From contig NC_135505.1 of NCBI RefSeq assembly GCF_052857255.1, positions 51,807,507 to 51,871,506 on the forward strand: DNA of 64,000 nucleotides. The letters are read 5' to 3'. The notes beneath the pieces were generated by a model that saw only the letters and a program-made list of their open reading frames with translations, ran no database searches and was not told the origin of the DNA. This DNA is from Amblyomma americanum (Eukaryota; Arthropoda; Arachnida; Ixodida; Ixodidae). The position numbers and the translations under genes are program-made. Below are positions 33,561-44,429 of this stretch, piece by piece (position 1 is the stretch's first letter; every line of letters starts with the position of its first letter).

Positions 33561-33723
33561 TGATCGACGACTGGGGTTGCGACGTCGGGGCGATTCGGGT
33601 GGAGAGTCGGGGAAAACTGTGTGGCGATGCGGCGTTCTACGTCGGGGCGAGTCGGTCGGTGCGGCGGTGGAAGCTTTGCGTCGGATCGGCGTTCGGCGGC
33701 CTCGCCTCCAATGGTCGCCGGAG

Positions 33724-35125
33724 CTAGTGTTCCCGATGTGGGATCGAGGAACCACGTTGTTCTGAGGCATAACGGGACCCAGAAGGCGAAGACCGGCGTA
33801 GAGAAGGCGAGCGCGACTCGCGGCGCGGAGACGGGCGGCGGGGAGGAGGCAGGGAACTACGCTGGCGATTGACATACTCGGCGAAGTCCTGAGGGTGCTC
33901 TCCGGGTCGTGGACGGGGACTGTCAAGAGCAAATCCGCGCAGACCCATTTCGCGAGACGGGCACCGCCGGTAGAGATGGCCGGCTTCACCACAGTAGTAG
34001 CACAGCGGGCGTTGATCCGGAGTGCGCCAGAGATCAGTCTTCCGCGGTGGCTGGCGCCGATCAGCACAGTAAGGGAGCGGTTGAGCAGCGTGCACCGCGT
34101 CCAATGGAGGGGAGTAAGGGGTAGGCTCAGGAAATGGGGCTGGGCGGCGCACGACATCCGCGTACGTGACTGGCTGAGCAGGGGCCGGGTACGGCGCGGG
34201 AACGGATGGGGCCGGTTGCGGCGCCGGCACGACCGCAGCGGTTTGTGCCCTGAGCGCCTGCTGAACTTCGTCGCGGATGACGCTGGTGACGGAATCGATG
34301 CGAGCGGCATATGTTCCATGAAGGTGCTGCAGCTCCTCGCGGACCACGGAACGAATGAGTTCGCGAAGGGAGCTCGGGTTCATCCCGGGATCGTGGTCGA
34401 ACCGGTTCAACGTGGACAGCGACGGCACTGGACGCAGTTGCCGGGCGTACTGATTGGCCCTCTGCTGCAGCAAATTCTTCATGTGGGCGGCGTCGACCAG
34501 AAACTCCGCGACGGTGTTGCGCGGGTTCCGTACGAGACCGGAAAAGAGCTGGTCTTTTACGCCGCGCATCAGGTGCCGCAGCTTTTTTTCTTCACTCATG
34601 GCTGGATCGGCGCGATGGCAAAGACGCGTCACATCCTCTACGTATATTGCAACACTCTCGTCTGGAAGTTGAATTCGAGACGTCAGGGCGCGCCGCGCTC
34701 TCCCGGCGGTCACTGTTGGCGTACGTAGTCAGGAGCTGACGTCGGAAGTCCGGCCACGTAGACAAGGTAGCCTCACGGTTCTCGAACCACGTGCGGTCAG
34801 AGTCTTCGAGGCTGAAATACACGTTACGCAGCTTGGTCGTGTCGTCCCAGCCGTTGAAGGTCGCAACCCGTTCATAGTGTGCCAACCAGTCCTCGGCATC
34901 CTCGAAATGGCCACCTTGAAAGGGCTTAGGTGTTCGTGGGGTCTGAAATGTCAGATAGGTGGGGCTGGTCGAAGGTACCGTCATCGTCACGGCGGGCAGT
35001 GGCGTCGCCATGAGGGGAGTGAAAGTCGAGGGTTCGCCTTCACGAGCGGCACGAGGGTTCGCCGTCACGACCTCGGGGGATAGGCCTCGGATCCTCCGGC
35101 TGGCACGATGGACAGGGGTGGTCAC
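33724..35125 (-). pseudogene. gag: Gypsy gag
   Basis: The start Met lies at 35125, 60 bp inside the 5' LTR. The first frame contains the retrotransposon gag core (FQGGHFEDAEDWLAHYERVA, YFSLEDSDRTWFENRE). A frameshift near 34710 moves to the second frame, which goes on with DESVAIYVEDVTRLC and LRHLMRGVKDQL. A Pro/Ala-rich spacer and one CCHC knuckle (CYYCGEAGHLYRRC, about 34005-33965) follow. It would assemble the particle and bind RNA. The protease frame overlaps its end, as is usual in this family. Confidence 0.88.
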
Positions 35126-35184
35126 AAGAGGCGGGCGCGTCGAGTCTTCCGCAGGAGAAGGGATATCGGTCGCACCTCCACCAG

Positions 35185-35369
35185 TGTCACGACCTGAGGA
35201 GCCGTGCAGGTAGACGTTGGGGGGGGGGGGGGGGGAACAGAAGGCTGGGCGCTTTAATCAGACAGCCAGGGTCCAAAGCACAGAGCCAGAGCGCCTCGGG
35301 AGCCAACCAACACTACGTCGTCGTATTTGACTAAGCGTGGAGGCCGCGCGGCGCGTTCGGGACGTGGCA
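35185..35369 (-). repeat. Gypsy 5' LTR
   Basis: 185 bp, same ends as the other LTR, with an expanded G run (about 18 G, plus strand). On the minus strand TGGTGGAGGTGCG starts one or two bases inside it and is the candidate primer-binding site; I cannot assign the tRNA. Confidence 0.9.
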
Positions 35370-35373
35370 ATAT

Positions 35374-35848
35374 TATTACACTTCTTTTGCCGTCAAAACG
35401 TTCCTGTATCCAGTAATTAAGCGCCGCTGTCTTGGCCAGTCCGCCGCAGTATGTGCCGGCTTTGTTTGAGGCCAAGCAATCAACCAATCAACCAACCAAC
35501 CAACAATATCAAAGGCAGGAACAGCGGCAGGAACCGGCAGGCCACAGAAGAGCAGAGGGGTTCCGGTTGTTCCTCACAAAGAACAGGATGTCCGCCTTAG
35601 CACGTCTTCTTCATCTATGACAAGGAAAAACAGTGTGTCATTTCTACATTACCCTATCGACACATTCCGAACAATAAATTGCATTATTCACGACCGCTTA
35701 AAAAGATAGCACGCAAAAATATATTTACTGGTTCCGTCAAAATACGTCGTGATGCACATCCTTTATTTCCTTTTTACAAACACATTTCGCTGTAGCTGCA
35801 AGAGATGTCATAACATACTTGACAGGAATAAAGCCATTGATATTGAAA
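35374..35848. other. No gene seen between Gypsy and P element
   Basis: Unassigned sequence with a short CAAC/CAAT simple repeat (about 35478-35505). No frame resembles a protein. Confidence 0.6.
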
Positions 35849-36170
35849 GTAGGGACTATAGTGAACTAGAATACCTATCTAGTGGCGCGAACGGAGGCGC
35901 GCGGCAGCGTAGCGGCTGAGGCAAAACGCCTCTCCCCGCCGCAAGGGGCGCTACTGCGCCTTTTACTAGCCCCGCGCTGCTGCTGCCGGGCTGCTTCTCA
36001 CATTCGGAACGGCTCTCCGGGCGTTGGGCTGGCTGAAAGGAAGTGTTTTGACTGCGTTCTACGTTTCGGCGTGGCTCCTCGAGCTGTAAACTGTGAGTGA
36101 TCCGTAGAAAATCGTCTTGCGTGTGTGAAGATCGTGCTATAAAGACGCTACAGAGAGGCACGATGCCGAA

Positions 36171-37421
36171 ATGGAAGACGGACTCCCAAGCTTTACCCCG
36201 GGCTGTCGGAGCGGTTATTCAGGAGCTCCTAAGGCGTCTTTGTTCGCCGCTCCCACGGACGACGAACTTAAGAAGAAGTGGGAGCGCAATCTGCGAAGAG
36301 ATGACAAACCTTTCACTGAGTCCTCAGCGGTCTGTGAGCGCCACTTTGAGCCCGAGTGCATATTGCTGGACTACATACACATGATATATGGCTCCGAAGT
36401 GCGACTTCCCCGTGGGAAGCCGTCACTGGCACAAGGTGCGGTGCCAACCCTCTTGCCTGACTGTCCGTCTTACCTTTCTGTCCGAAGAGCGAAACAGAGG
36501 CCAGAAAGAAGGCCAGCAACAGCAAGCGACAGGACGCACAGAATTAAAGTGCAGATGTCGCGCAGGAAGCGCTTCGTCAGCCTGTAACCGATGTTTCGAT
36601 TTCCGAGCTGAACGCTCTAAATGAAGCTGCAGGCCCCACCGAGAGTGGGCCCTTCACAGTTAACATGCTTCGAGGAGTGATGCTTCCCTCAAAGAGCTGG
36701 TGCCGGATAAATTGCTACTGTGACGCCAGCGTGCTCTTCGCAACAACTTCGATACGAAGAGACACCAAACTTGAAATTCTTCACGAGAAATCTGTGCTGT
36801 TCCCTTTTGGATGCAGATGCTGGCCAGCAAAGCTCCCATAGTAGCAGGAAGGAACTTGTTGATAAACTGCATTCTAGATGCAGGCAACCTAGATGCAGCA
36901 AATGCAGTGTTCCCGAAATTACCCCCAGACCATTCCACTTGCACTGTGGCATCATGTGGCAGCCGGCTAATATTTTATATAGCTGGTTATGTGGCAGGAA
37001 ATGTGTCCTGAAGACGGGCTGTGAAAGCTGCCTCAATTTGCTTTTGTTGACCAAAGAGGCGGCTGGGAACTTAAACCTAACCCAGTTCACTCGCATGAAA
37101 GACAACGGTGGTCTTCTGTATCCCGCTGCCGCCCTGTACAAATTTGTAGCTGACCTAGAAAATGCTTTCACAACATGTTTTAGCCTCCTGGAACTACATG
37201 CAGACAGTATCATTGGTATTGTCGACGTGGTTATGGCAAAAACAGAGCTTCGACTTCGCGATCCAGACCACTGTGAGAATGTTGCAGCCGAGCTCACTGC
37301 TTTTTACATAACAACCCGCCCTCACTTTTTTATGAAAAGCATCAATAGCAGCAGCAACCGGAAATGCCAAGCTGAAAATGAGTCGATGCACTTAGATTTG
37401 CGAAGCACTCTGTTAGGGTAG
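36171..37421 (+). pseudogene. P-type (THAP-domain) transposase, deleted
   Basis: The first frame (36171-36587) contains a THAP DNA-binding domain: TPGCRSGYSGAPKASLF, KKKWERNLRR, VCERHFEPECIL and LPRGKPSLAQGAVPTLLPDC. The first Cys of the C2CH site appears as Ser. After a stop and frame changes, LRGVMLPSKSWCRINCYCD and VLFATTSIRRDTKLEILHEK (about 36660-36800) follow, then a jump to the C-terminal end (36900-37421): YIAGYVA, RKCVLKTGCESCLNLLL, FTRMKDNGGLLYPAAALYKF and NVAAELTAFYITT. Full-length relatives are about twice as long. The missing part includes most of the RNase-H-like catalytic domain. Confidence 0.85.
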
Positions 37422-37790
37422 GTGCAAGCCCAGCCTTGTTTCCACGGATGAAATTTCTATGTAACCCAATTTAGGCTGGTTACGCCAATAATGTGCCTGC
37501 CATCAAACCAATATTTGCTTCAGTTTTTCTTTTACATATCCGCACTTCCCATTATAAGTATAATGCTCACCTCCCGTGTATTATGAACCTGGCTTATGGC
37601 ATGCATACACTGCAAGTAAAAAGTGCAGAAAATTGGGTTGGAATTATTTTCAGTCATGGGTAAAATTTTCTGTACAAAATGCGTTTCTGAGGCCGCTTAA
37701 CCGTCTCAGGAAAAAACTGATTTCCGTAAGACTAGATCACACGTAGGCGCGCGCACAGATGAATAACGGGTGTAGTTCTCTATAATTAAG

Positions 37791-38025
37791 TCGCTGCGGT
37801 GGCTCACTGGTTATTGTGCTGGGATGCTGACTGAAAAGACACCGGTTCGATCCCGGCCGCGCCGATCGCATTTTGATGGAGGCGATATGCTAGAGGTCCG
37901 TGTACTGTACGCGATGTCAGTGCTCGTTAAAAAGAACCCGGGTGGTCGAAATATCCAGAGCCCTCCACTACGGCGTCCCTAATAGCCTGAGTTCCTTTAG
38001 GACGTTAAAACCCATCGCACCATCG
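37791..38025 (+). mobile_element. tRNA-derived SINE inside the P element
   Basis: A tRNA-like head carries an A box (TGGCTCACTGG, about 37800) and a perfect B box (GGTTCGATCCC, 37844-37854). It is followed by a body with GTGTACTGTACGCGATGTCA, GGTGGTCGAAAT and CCTCCACTACGGCGTCCCTA. The same body motifs occur at 58895-59100 and, reversed, at 51565-51768. Tick genomes carry SINEs of this type. Its position shows it inserted after the P element. Confidence 0.85.
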
Positions 38026-38435
38026 CAGGTAAACAATATCAGCCTGGCAAAAGATGCACCTAGACAACTAACATCCTCCGGGAAATCCGTGAGCCTCTCT
38101 CATTGCCCGGCGCCCGTTCTCGGTAGCAGACGTCATTCGACGACGAGATTTTTCACCGTCGCCGAAATGCTCAAAGGGGGAAAAAAAAGGTGCCTATGAT
38201 GTTACGTTGAAGCTAGTTGAAGCAAATGGCATGCATGTTTATTAACTACAGGCGGATTAGTACACCACACCGGAACAACGACTCGGAGAAACAAACGCAA
38301 GCTCCAGCGACGACGCCGCGACGCCGCTAGAAAAAGTTGCAGTGGCGCCACCTGGTGGTTTCTACGCCAAATGGCACGCCTGCGCCCTTCCGTTCGCGCC
38401 ACTAGGATAGTATTCTAGTTCACTGTAGTAGGGAC

Positions 38436-39584
38436 ACTCTCCTCTACTTTCGCGTTTTCCTCCTTGATTGTCCTCGCCCGCTTCTCGGGCGATCGGGCAC
38501 TCGTCGGCCCTATGTGTTCGCAAGCAGACGTGAGCGTGCCGAAGTTCATGCTTTTTTTCACGCTCTATTATTACACACAACCACAAAAAAGTGACGTGAC
38601 ATGCAATACTCTGTAATACCACGAACCACATTCATCACTTTCTCGTTCGGGCACTGAAATCACTAAACGTGACCGCCTGCAGCATGAAAAATCAAACCGC
38701 ACTCCGTGCTCCTCAATAAGGCAGTTTTTATAAGCCGAAATTTTACCCGTTACGTTTTTTATTCTAGTTTCGAGCTCCCTGACGCTCCACTAAATGTTTA
38801 TTTGACCTAGCACTATATTTTTGCCGAAATACTGCTCATGACACTGTTCTTTTGCGATCGAGCGAGGTGAAGATTTGCGGTAATTTAATTAACGAAGTCG
38901 TTTCACGAGTGAGTGATTGGCTGCGAAAATGCAGGGAAAGTTTCCCTAATGCGCGTTATGTATTCTTGAGCAGGTTTCAACCCTAAAAATTTTAAGCTTG
39001 GCTTGTAAGAGTGATGCACACGACGCGGCTTTATTGCCGTCATTACAAATTTCATGGCTGCTTGAATAAGGAGAATTATATTTTCTAATTTTTTAATTAA
39101 CTTTGTATCTATTGCAGAAGCGAGCCTGGCCAAGGGTTTCGCTTAAAATTTTGAGGTAATCGCTGGTGCCAAAAGGAGAGTTTATTATGTGGCGAAAAGA
39201 TACGATATTATCCTGATGATTCATATACGCTAATCCCTCGAATGCATTCAAGGAATGCATCAGATGCGAGTGCTGAATCAATATTTAGCGCTGTAAAGCG
39301 CGATCAGAAATGATGTATTCATTCTGTGACTGAGTCTCACGGAAACATTTTGTACTCTTATGAACAACAAAGCTAAAAAATTTGATGTTATTTTGAAAAC
39401 ACCATTGAATGCAGTTATCACAGCAATTTCGAATGCGACAATTCACCGCTCGCTCTATCAATAGAGATAGAAGGCAACGAAAGGGTTGATAGAGTCGCTA
39501 GCGGTTACACTAACCGAGCACTCTTGAACGAAGACCCGGAGGGTAATCCCGACCTACTCCGACATTCTAAATTATTACAGAGGG
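38436..39584. other. No gene seen
   Basis: AT-rich sequence to the right of the P-element target duplication. Short frames only (at most 89 codons), none recognisable. Confidence 0.6.
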
Positions 39585-39990
39585 ATGATACTAAAGTATC
39601 CTCCTCCTCACAAAAAGGTAAATCAACAAGAAGCAGTTTACTGGAGGAATCTGCAAGCCGTAACCTTCCCCAATTTACACATCCTTAGCAAAATGTTCCT
39701 GAACCAAAACAGGGACATCTGCCCATGGTGCGGTGCAACGCCACCCTATACCATATTACTTGGAAATGTGACAGAAATAAAGCATTCCATGGTTCAGAAA
39801 ATCCGAGTGCGGTGAAGAGGAAGAGTGTGCTCTCCAGCGGCAACCTAATCCTGCAGAGCGATTGGTCATCCATGCCCAGCGAGCGGCCAAACTCAGCGGG
39901 GCCCTCGAATAGGGAGACATCTGCTTGAAGATGAAGACCTCTGTCTGACCGAAAGACCTTGTTAGAGCAATAAAGTGTATCTTATCACAT
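39585..39990 (+). mobile_element. 3' fragment of LINE-E-family retrotransposon
   Basis: The plus frame reads KYPPPHKKVNQQEAVYWRNL, TFPNLHILSKMF and DICPWCGATP, then after a frameshift TLYHITWKCDRNKAF: the CxxC-H-C zinc motif that ends this group of LINEs. A short non-coding tail with GCAATAAAG follows at about 39968. It is heavily 5'-truncated; the family assignment is by resemblance. Confidence 0.65.
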
Positions 39991-40964
39991 CCTCTCTAAA
40001 GATTCAAACCCCCTATAATCCCTCAGACAGACGACGGTATAACACCGTTAAATCTACCACGCTAGAGCTCTGGGCCACAAGGGAGAGAGACTGCCGCACA
40101 CGGTACAAAAATCAATGTTTTCTATTTTGCACAAGGTCAGGAGCACGCGTTTTTACTAGAAAAAAAAATGGACGTCAATGATGCAAACGTTTTTCGCGGA
40201 GACCCACACTTAGATTAAGAAATTAAAGTGGCTTTACTAGGAGTAATCCTCACGCGAACAAACGCGAATAGAACACAAAGAGCAATGCAATCAAATAGAA
40301 AGATTAGCAAGTGAAAAGACGCACAATGATCAGCGAATTAAGCAAAATTATCATATTTATAATGATCTCGCAAGAAGTTTTAAGTATGCAAACTAGTTTA
40401 GGTACCCCGAAATGCACAGTACTTCGCCGAGGACGGTGTGCTTTGTCAGAACAAATTTCTTAAGGGCGCTGTTCTGGATCCACTTTTTGCTTCGGCTGGT
40501 GCCAATTTTGCTCGAGAAATTGCGAACAGCATGACGCCACTTTCTCTCCAGCTGGTGCACTGAAGTGCATCGCAATCGAACATAACGCGGCACTAAAAGT
40601 TGAGTTCGAATTGTCAGCGCGTAAGTCAACGGAGCTGGACTGGCAGTAGAGGCAGGCGGGCTGCACATGGCGCCGACGAAAGAAGAACACACAAGAAATC
40701 TTTCCGCGCGTTGCCTGGGCGACGGCCGGGCGGGGCAATCATCGTTAAGAAAAGTGCCGATTAGAGAGTCGGGCAAAGAGGATGTGCGAGAAGTCGTGGC
40801 GCGGCGGCAAAGTTCAGAGAAATGCACTACTTTCAATATCAAGGGGCTTTAGACACGGAGGGTCCCAATGGCAAGGGCGCGGTATTTAAAGGTGGAAATT
40901 CGCCTTGTATGAGTATTTGAGCATGCTTAGGTCGCGTCCAGTTCTGTGGACGCAGCGCTTGATG
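39991..40964. other. No gene recognised
   Basis: Includes a GC-richer stretch (40490-40900) with open frames on both strands, the longest 149 codons on minus (40393-40842). The composition explains long frames on both strands, and I see no domain. Confidence 0.5.
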
Positions 40965-41140
40965 GCGATAAATACTACCCCTAGGAGGAGGACGGTTGCC
41001 GCGGAAGGAAGGTATGGCGAGTGAAGGTTAGGCGAGAGTGCAGGAAGGCGCACCACGGTAACTTTCTGGAAGGCGGTTGCCATTGAAGAAGGAGGGAGGG
41101 GTAGCGAGAGCGGAGGAATGCGGCATGGTCCGTTTGCGAG
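40965..41140. repeat. Degenerate minisatellite, site 2
   Basis: Contains CGGTTGCC, GAAGGAAGGTATGGCGAG, GAGAGTGCAGGAAGGCGCA and GGTAAC blocks, matching the repeated blocks at 22437-22835. About two units. Confidence 0.6.
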
Positions 41141-42205
41141 GTCTGCTGCGAAACGCGCCGCTTGAGGAGAACATCATTGGTGTAGCGGCGCTTCTAGAGC
41201 GGTGGATTGCAGAGGAGACCTATGCGAAAAACGGCTGTGTAAGGAAATCTCAAAAAAGCACCCTAGAAATATACAGATGTATGGTCACTTTCTTATTCTC
41301 GAGACCAACATATCGCAAAGCAAAAAGAGATTAACATCGGCCGCTGAATCTCGGATTCCCCAGTGGAAACGGTCCTGTCAGTTTTTGCATCTTTTCTTTT
41401 TCGAAACCGTGATTTTTTTCTGCCTTCTCATAATATAACTGTGCGGAAAAAACGTACTTCGTAGATGTGTACTACGCTAGTTGGATGTCTTCGTACCGCA
41501 GCTGATATACATTTACAAAAAAAGTGGCCATTTGATATTTCTTATTTTTGGAATAACTGACAAGATGGAACCGCAAAAAAAACAAGAAAATAACATAGTG
41601 AGATGTTGAAGTTCTATGAAAAAATGCGTATGCAGATGGCGTTAGTGCGCTTATTAGTGAAATGTTAGTGCGCTGAAACATCCGTTTATTACTAAGTATC
41701 AGTGTCAATTTGCAAACTTTTCGCTGATTAGTCCACTTCTGTTGCCTTCTCTATTGTTTGCACAACATCTTTAATAAGAGACGTTGCACAATAATAATGA
41801 ACAAAAACTTGAAGGCTAATACGCAATCACTGAGAAAAGGTTTAACTCATAGCCGAAAATAGGTGTGGGCCGGAAAGTGCAGGAAATGTAGTACAGAAAA
41901 GGCGTAACGCTTTCTAGGACAGCCTAGGAGAAATCAAGTTCAGAAGCTGCGCGTGCTGCCTAGGACCAAAAAGAAAGAATGGCTCACCATAGCGGTGCAT
42001 AACGCAAACACTGCGGCGAAGTAGGCCGAACATGCTTTCCAGCTATGAAAAGCGGCAGCTGGCCGAGGCTCCTCAACCCGCGTAAGTAGCCAAGAGCGAC
42101 AATTCGCGCTGCCCAGCTCGAACCAGAAAACAGGGGGAAGGCGAGGCCCGTTCAGCAGCGAAATGACCAGACCAATATCAGCACTTCAATATCGTTCTGG
42201 TGTTT
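41141..42205. other. No gene seen
   Basis: AT-rich spacer; no frame resembles a known protein. Confidence 0.55.
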
Positions 42206-42209
42206 TCGC

Positions 42210-42475
42210 AGCTTGATTTGTTGCTGTTTGTCATAGTAAAAGACACTTTCTCCTCCACTTCTCCAGTTAAATCCGACTTGCGACAAGTCTCTGTGCTTGG
42301 ACCTTTGATTTTCTTATCTATGTCACATACTTACCTGATATCTTTAAAGTTAGAAACCTGATATCTAGAAAGGTTGACCAGTTAATGTTTTGCCGGTTGT
42401 AGAGTTATATACCGGTAAATTTACCGTGACTCTAATGCAGGTCTTCTTCAGTGCGGCAATAACTGTGCTTTTGAC
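42210..42475 (+). mobile_element. CR1/L2-like LINE-D, 5' part of RT fragment
   Basis: The plus frame reads KDTFSSTSPVKSDLRQVSVL, then GPL, corresponding to the CR1-type block SGVPQGSVLGPLLF. VRNLISRKVDQLMF and RDSNAGLLQC follow before LINE-B starts at about 42480. The block that should follow is found beyond LINE-B at 48312, which shows LINE-B inserted into this copy. Confidence 0.7.
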
Positions 42476-42519
42476 TTGGCTAACACATGAAGCATGGAAT
42501 AATTACTGTGGAAGAAGAA

Positions 42520-44393
42520 GACGAAGTGTCCCTGCTAATTTGGTTCCACATCGCTGCAGTGAAATATCTTGCCATCCGCATAAATACGTTCATTACATCA
42601 AGAGAACTGACTTCGCAATATCTGAGGAAGCTCCCGAGGCTCATGCGCCGTCTGACTGGTTGGCAGTAAGCAAATGTTAAGTCATCCCGGAAGCTGAACT
42701 GGGCTCCAAGGCTAGGCCTAGAGCCACCCGTGACGCGCTGGCAGAGGTGGCTTCGCCAGTGGCGGTCCCTGCTTCCGGTCCATCAGCGGCAGCGCACATC
42801 CCGTCTTCTCCAAATAAACCTCAGCCCGTGAGCGATCTGCCCTCTGGGCGGAACTCGGCAATGACTGCCCAGCCTCGACTGCTGGATGGGGGCTTCAACC
42901 GTGCAGCGTGTGGAGGAGAGCTCTCCAATGGACCTGTCCTCAGCACCTCCATCCGTGCCACCGGCTTCCCGCAGTTCTCAAAAGCGCCCATCAGGGGACA
43001 CTGCACAGGATTATTCTTCTGCCAACTGCAGCTCAAAAAGCAAGCGTTCCTGTCCAGCGTATGCCAACCAGGTGGCTGTGCCGGCATCGGGATCGGTATC
43101 GTATAAAGTGGCCATTTAAGCTCTGGCAGCCAAAAGCCTGACAGACATTCCGAACAGGATTCTTCAAGCGAACCTGGACGAGTGTCTTGGGACCAAAGTT
43201 TTTCGTGGCTTCACGTCTAGAACGAAATCTCATACCATCGCTGTGTGGCTCCCGACTTTGGCTCCTGTCGAGCGCCTGCAAACGTTCAAGTGCACACATA
43301 TTACAAGCGATATCTCAATGTTGGTCCAGGTGTACCTAGTAGAAGGTTCGGACCTACAACGCTGTGTTGTTTACAACGCCAACGTTACCGAAGACCAGAC
43401 GACCTTCCAGCGTGAGCTGTACTGTACAACCCACCGTGTCATCCAAGCGCGGTATATGGGAAAGGGGCGCTCGTGCATCGTCACACTACAGGGCCCACCA
43501 ACTCTCCCAGAACGACTTTACTACTATGGCTATATTCTGCGGTCTCGCCCTTGCAAAGCGAGTACAGTTTACTGCTATAGCTGTTTAAGAACTGGCAACG
43601 AAAGGGGCGCTCGTGCATCGTCACACTACAGGGCCCACCAACTCTCCCAGAACAACTTTACTACTATGGCTGTATTCTGCGGCCTCGCCCTCACAAAGCG
43701 AGTGCAGTTTATTCCTATAGCTGTTTAAGAACTGGCAACATGTGGCGATCATGCCCTTTTGCAACACAAGATGAGGCTCGGCCACAAGGCACACCGTCTT
43801 ACAGGTGCGGACTTCGCAAGACTGGCGACCACGAGATCACCGCTCCAACTTGTCCAACAAAACAGAAAGCAACTGAGAAGGTTCGGCATGGGATCCGTAA
43901 GCAAGTGCCTCCGAATGAAAACAGAGCCCCGATACAGACATCCAACAGGTTTGCGGCTCTTCAGTGGGATGAAGACGACTGGCCGAAGCTTTCTGAGCCC
44001 AATCCACCTGCGACCCCTGCCCAACAGTCGTACAGTGATAAAGTGCGCAAGGATCGCCGTCGCCTTCAAGCTACACAAAAGTACAGCAAGCTGGTGCCTC
44101 ATCGTGAGGACATGGCAGCAGTTGACGACGAAATTGCACACCTTTTAGCCGACATATCTAATCTACGGCAACGCCGTAAACTGCTTGCTCGCCATGGAAA
44201 ACCAGCGGAATACCACTCCACGCCAATCAATGCGGCAGTGCCTTCGACTACGTCTGGCTCTCATGCGTTTTTCGCAGACTCTACCAGGTCTTCTGCTGCA
44301 CTGCAGGATTACTCAACAACATCCTTCCTCCGATTTATAGTAAACCACTTAATTAACCTGACATCAGTTCTATTACAACGCTTGGAAGCCTAA
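42520..44393 (+). pseudogene. LINE-B ORF1 (gag-like)
   Basis: An open N-terminal stretch (stop at about 42678) is Pro/Ser-rich and leads into DLSSAPPSVPPASRSSQKRP. The middle (43243-43450) contains TSRTKSHTIAVWLPTLAPVE and a gag-like fold segment. A knuckle starts CYSCLRTGN and is completed by MWRSCP across the duplication; a second reads RCGLRKTGDHEITAPTCP. The C-terminal part (43900-44393) holds NRFAALQWDEDDWPKL and a helical segment DDEIAHLLADISNLRQRRK. The 140-bp duplication shifts the frame. Confidence 0.75.
43460..43739 (+). repeat. 140-bp exact-spacing tandem duplication in LINE-B ORF1
   Basis: Two adjacent units (43460-43599 and 43600-43739) are nearly identical, each ending in CTGTTTAAGAACTGGCAAC. 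As 140 is not a multiple of three, the duplication breaks the gag frame between the two Cys of the first zinc knuckle. The few differences suggest it is not very recent. Confidence 0.92.
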
Positions 44394-44429
44394 TCGAAAA
44401 TGGCGAGTACACGTTGTTGTGGTGTGCTC

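Larger units (their letters stand above)
29658..35369 (-). mobile_element. Ty3/Gypsy LTR retrotransposon (decayed)
   Basis: Flanked by LTRs (29658-29833 and 35185-35369) and by the 4-bp direct repeat ATAT (29654-29657 and 35370-35373). On the minus strand it carries gag, then protease, RT, RNase H and integrase in Ty3/Gypsy order. No envelope-like frame is seen. The LTRs differ at about seven positions plus a G-run length difference, so the insertion is not recent. Stops, frameshifts and an integrase active-site change make it inactive. Confidence 0.93.
35857..38427 (+). mobile_element. P-element-like THAP transposon, internally deleted
   Basis: The 8-bp direct repeat GTAGGGAC flanks it (35849-35856 and 38428-38435), the size P elements generate. 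Terminal inverted repeats begin TATAGTGAACTAGAATA on the left and TACAGTGAACTAGAATA on the right and extend through CTAGTGGCGCGAACGGA on both sides. The body holds the N-terminal THAP part and the C-terminal part of a P-type transposase, with the catalytic middle missing, so this is a non-autonomous deletion derivative. A SINE sits in the 3' part. Confidence 0.9.

Noticed and set aside
33895..34728. 277-codon plus frame
   Set aside because: Antisense to the Gypsy gag coding region; the GC-rich composition keeps it open.
40393..40842. 149-codon minus frame in a GC-rich stretch
   Set aside because: The opposite strand and other frames are also open; no domain, splice sites or repeats support it.
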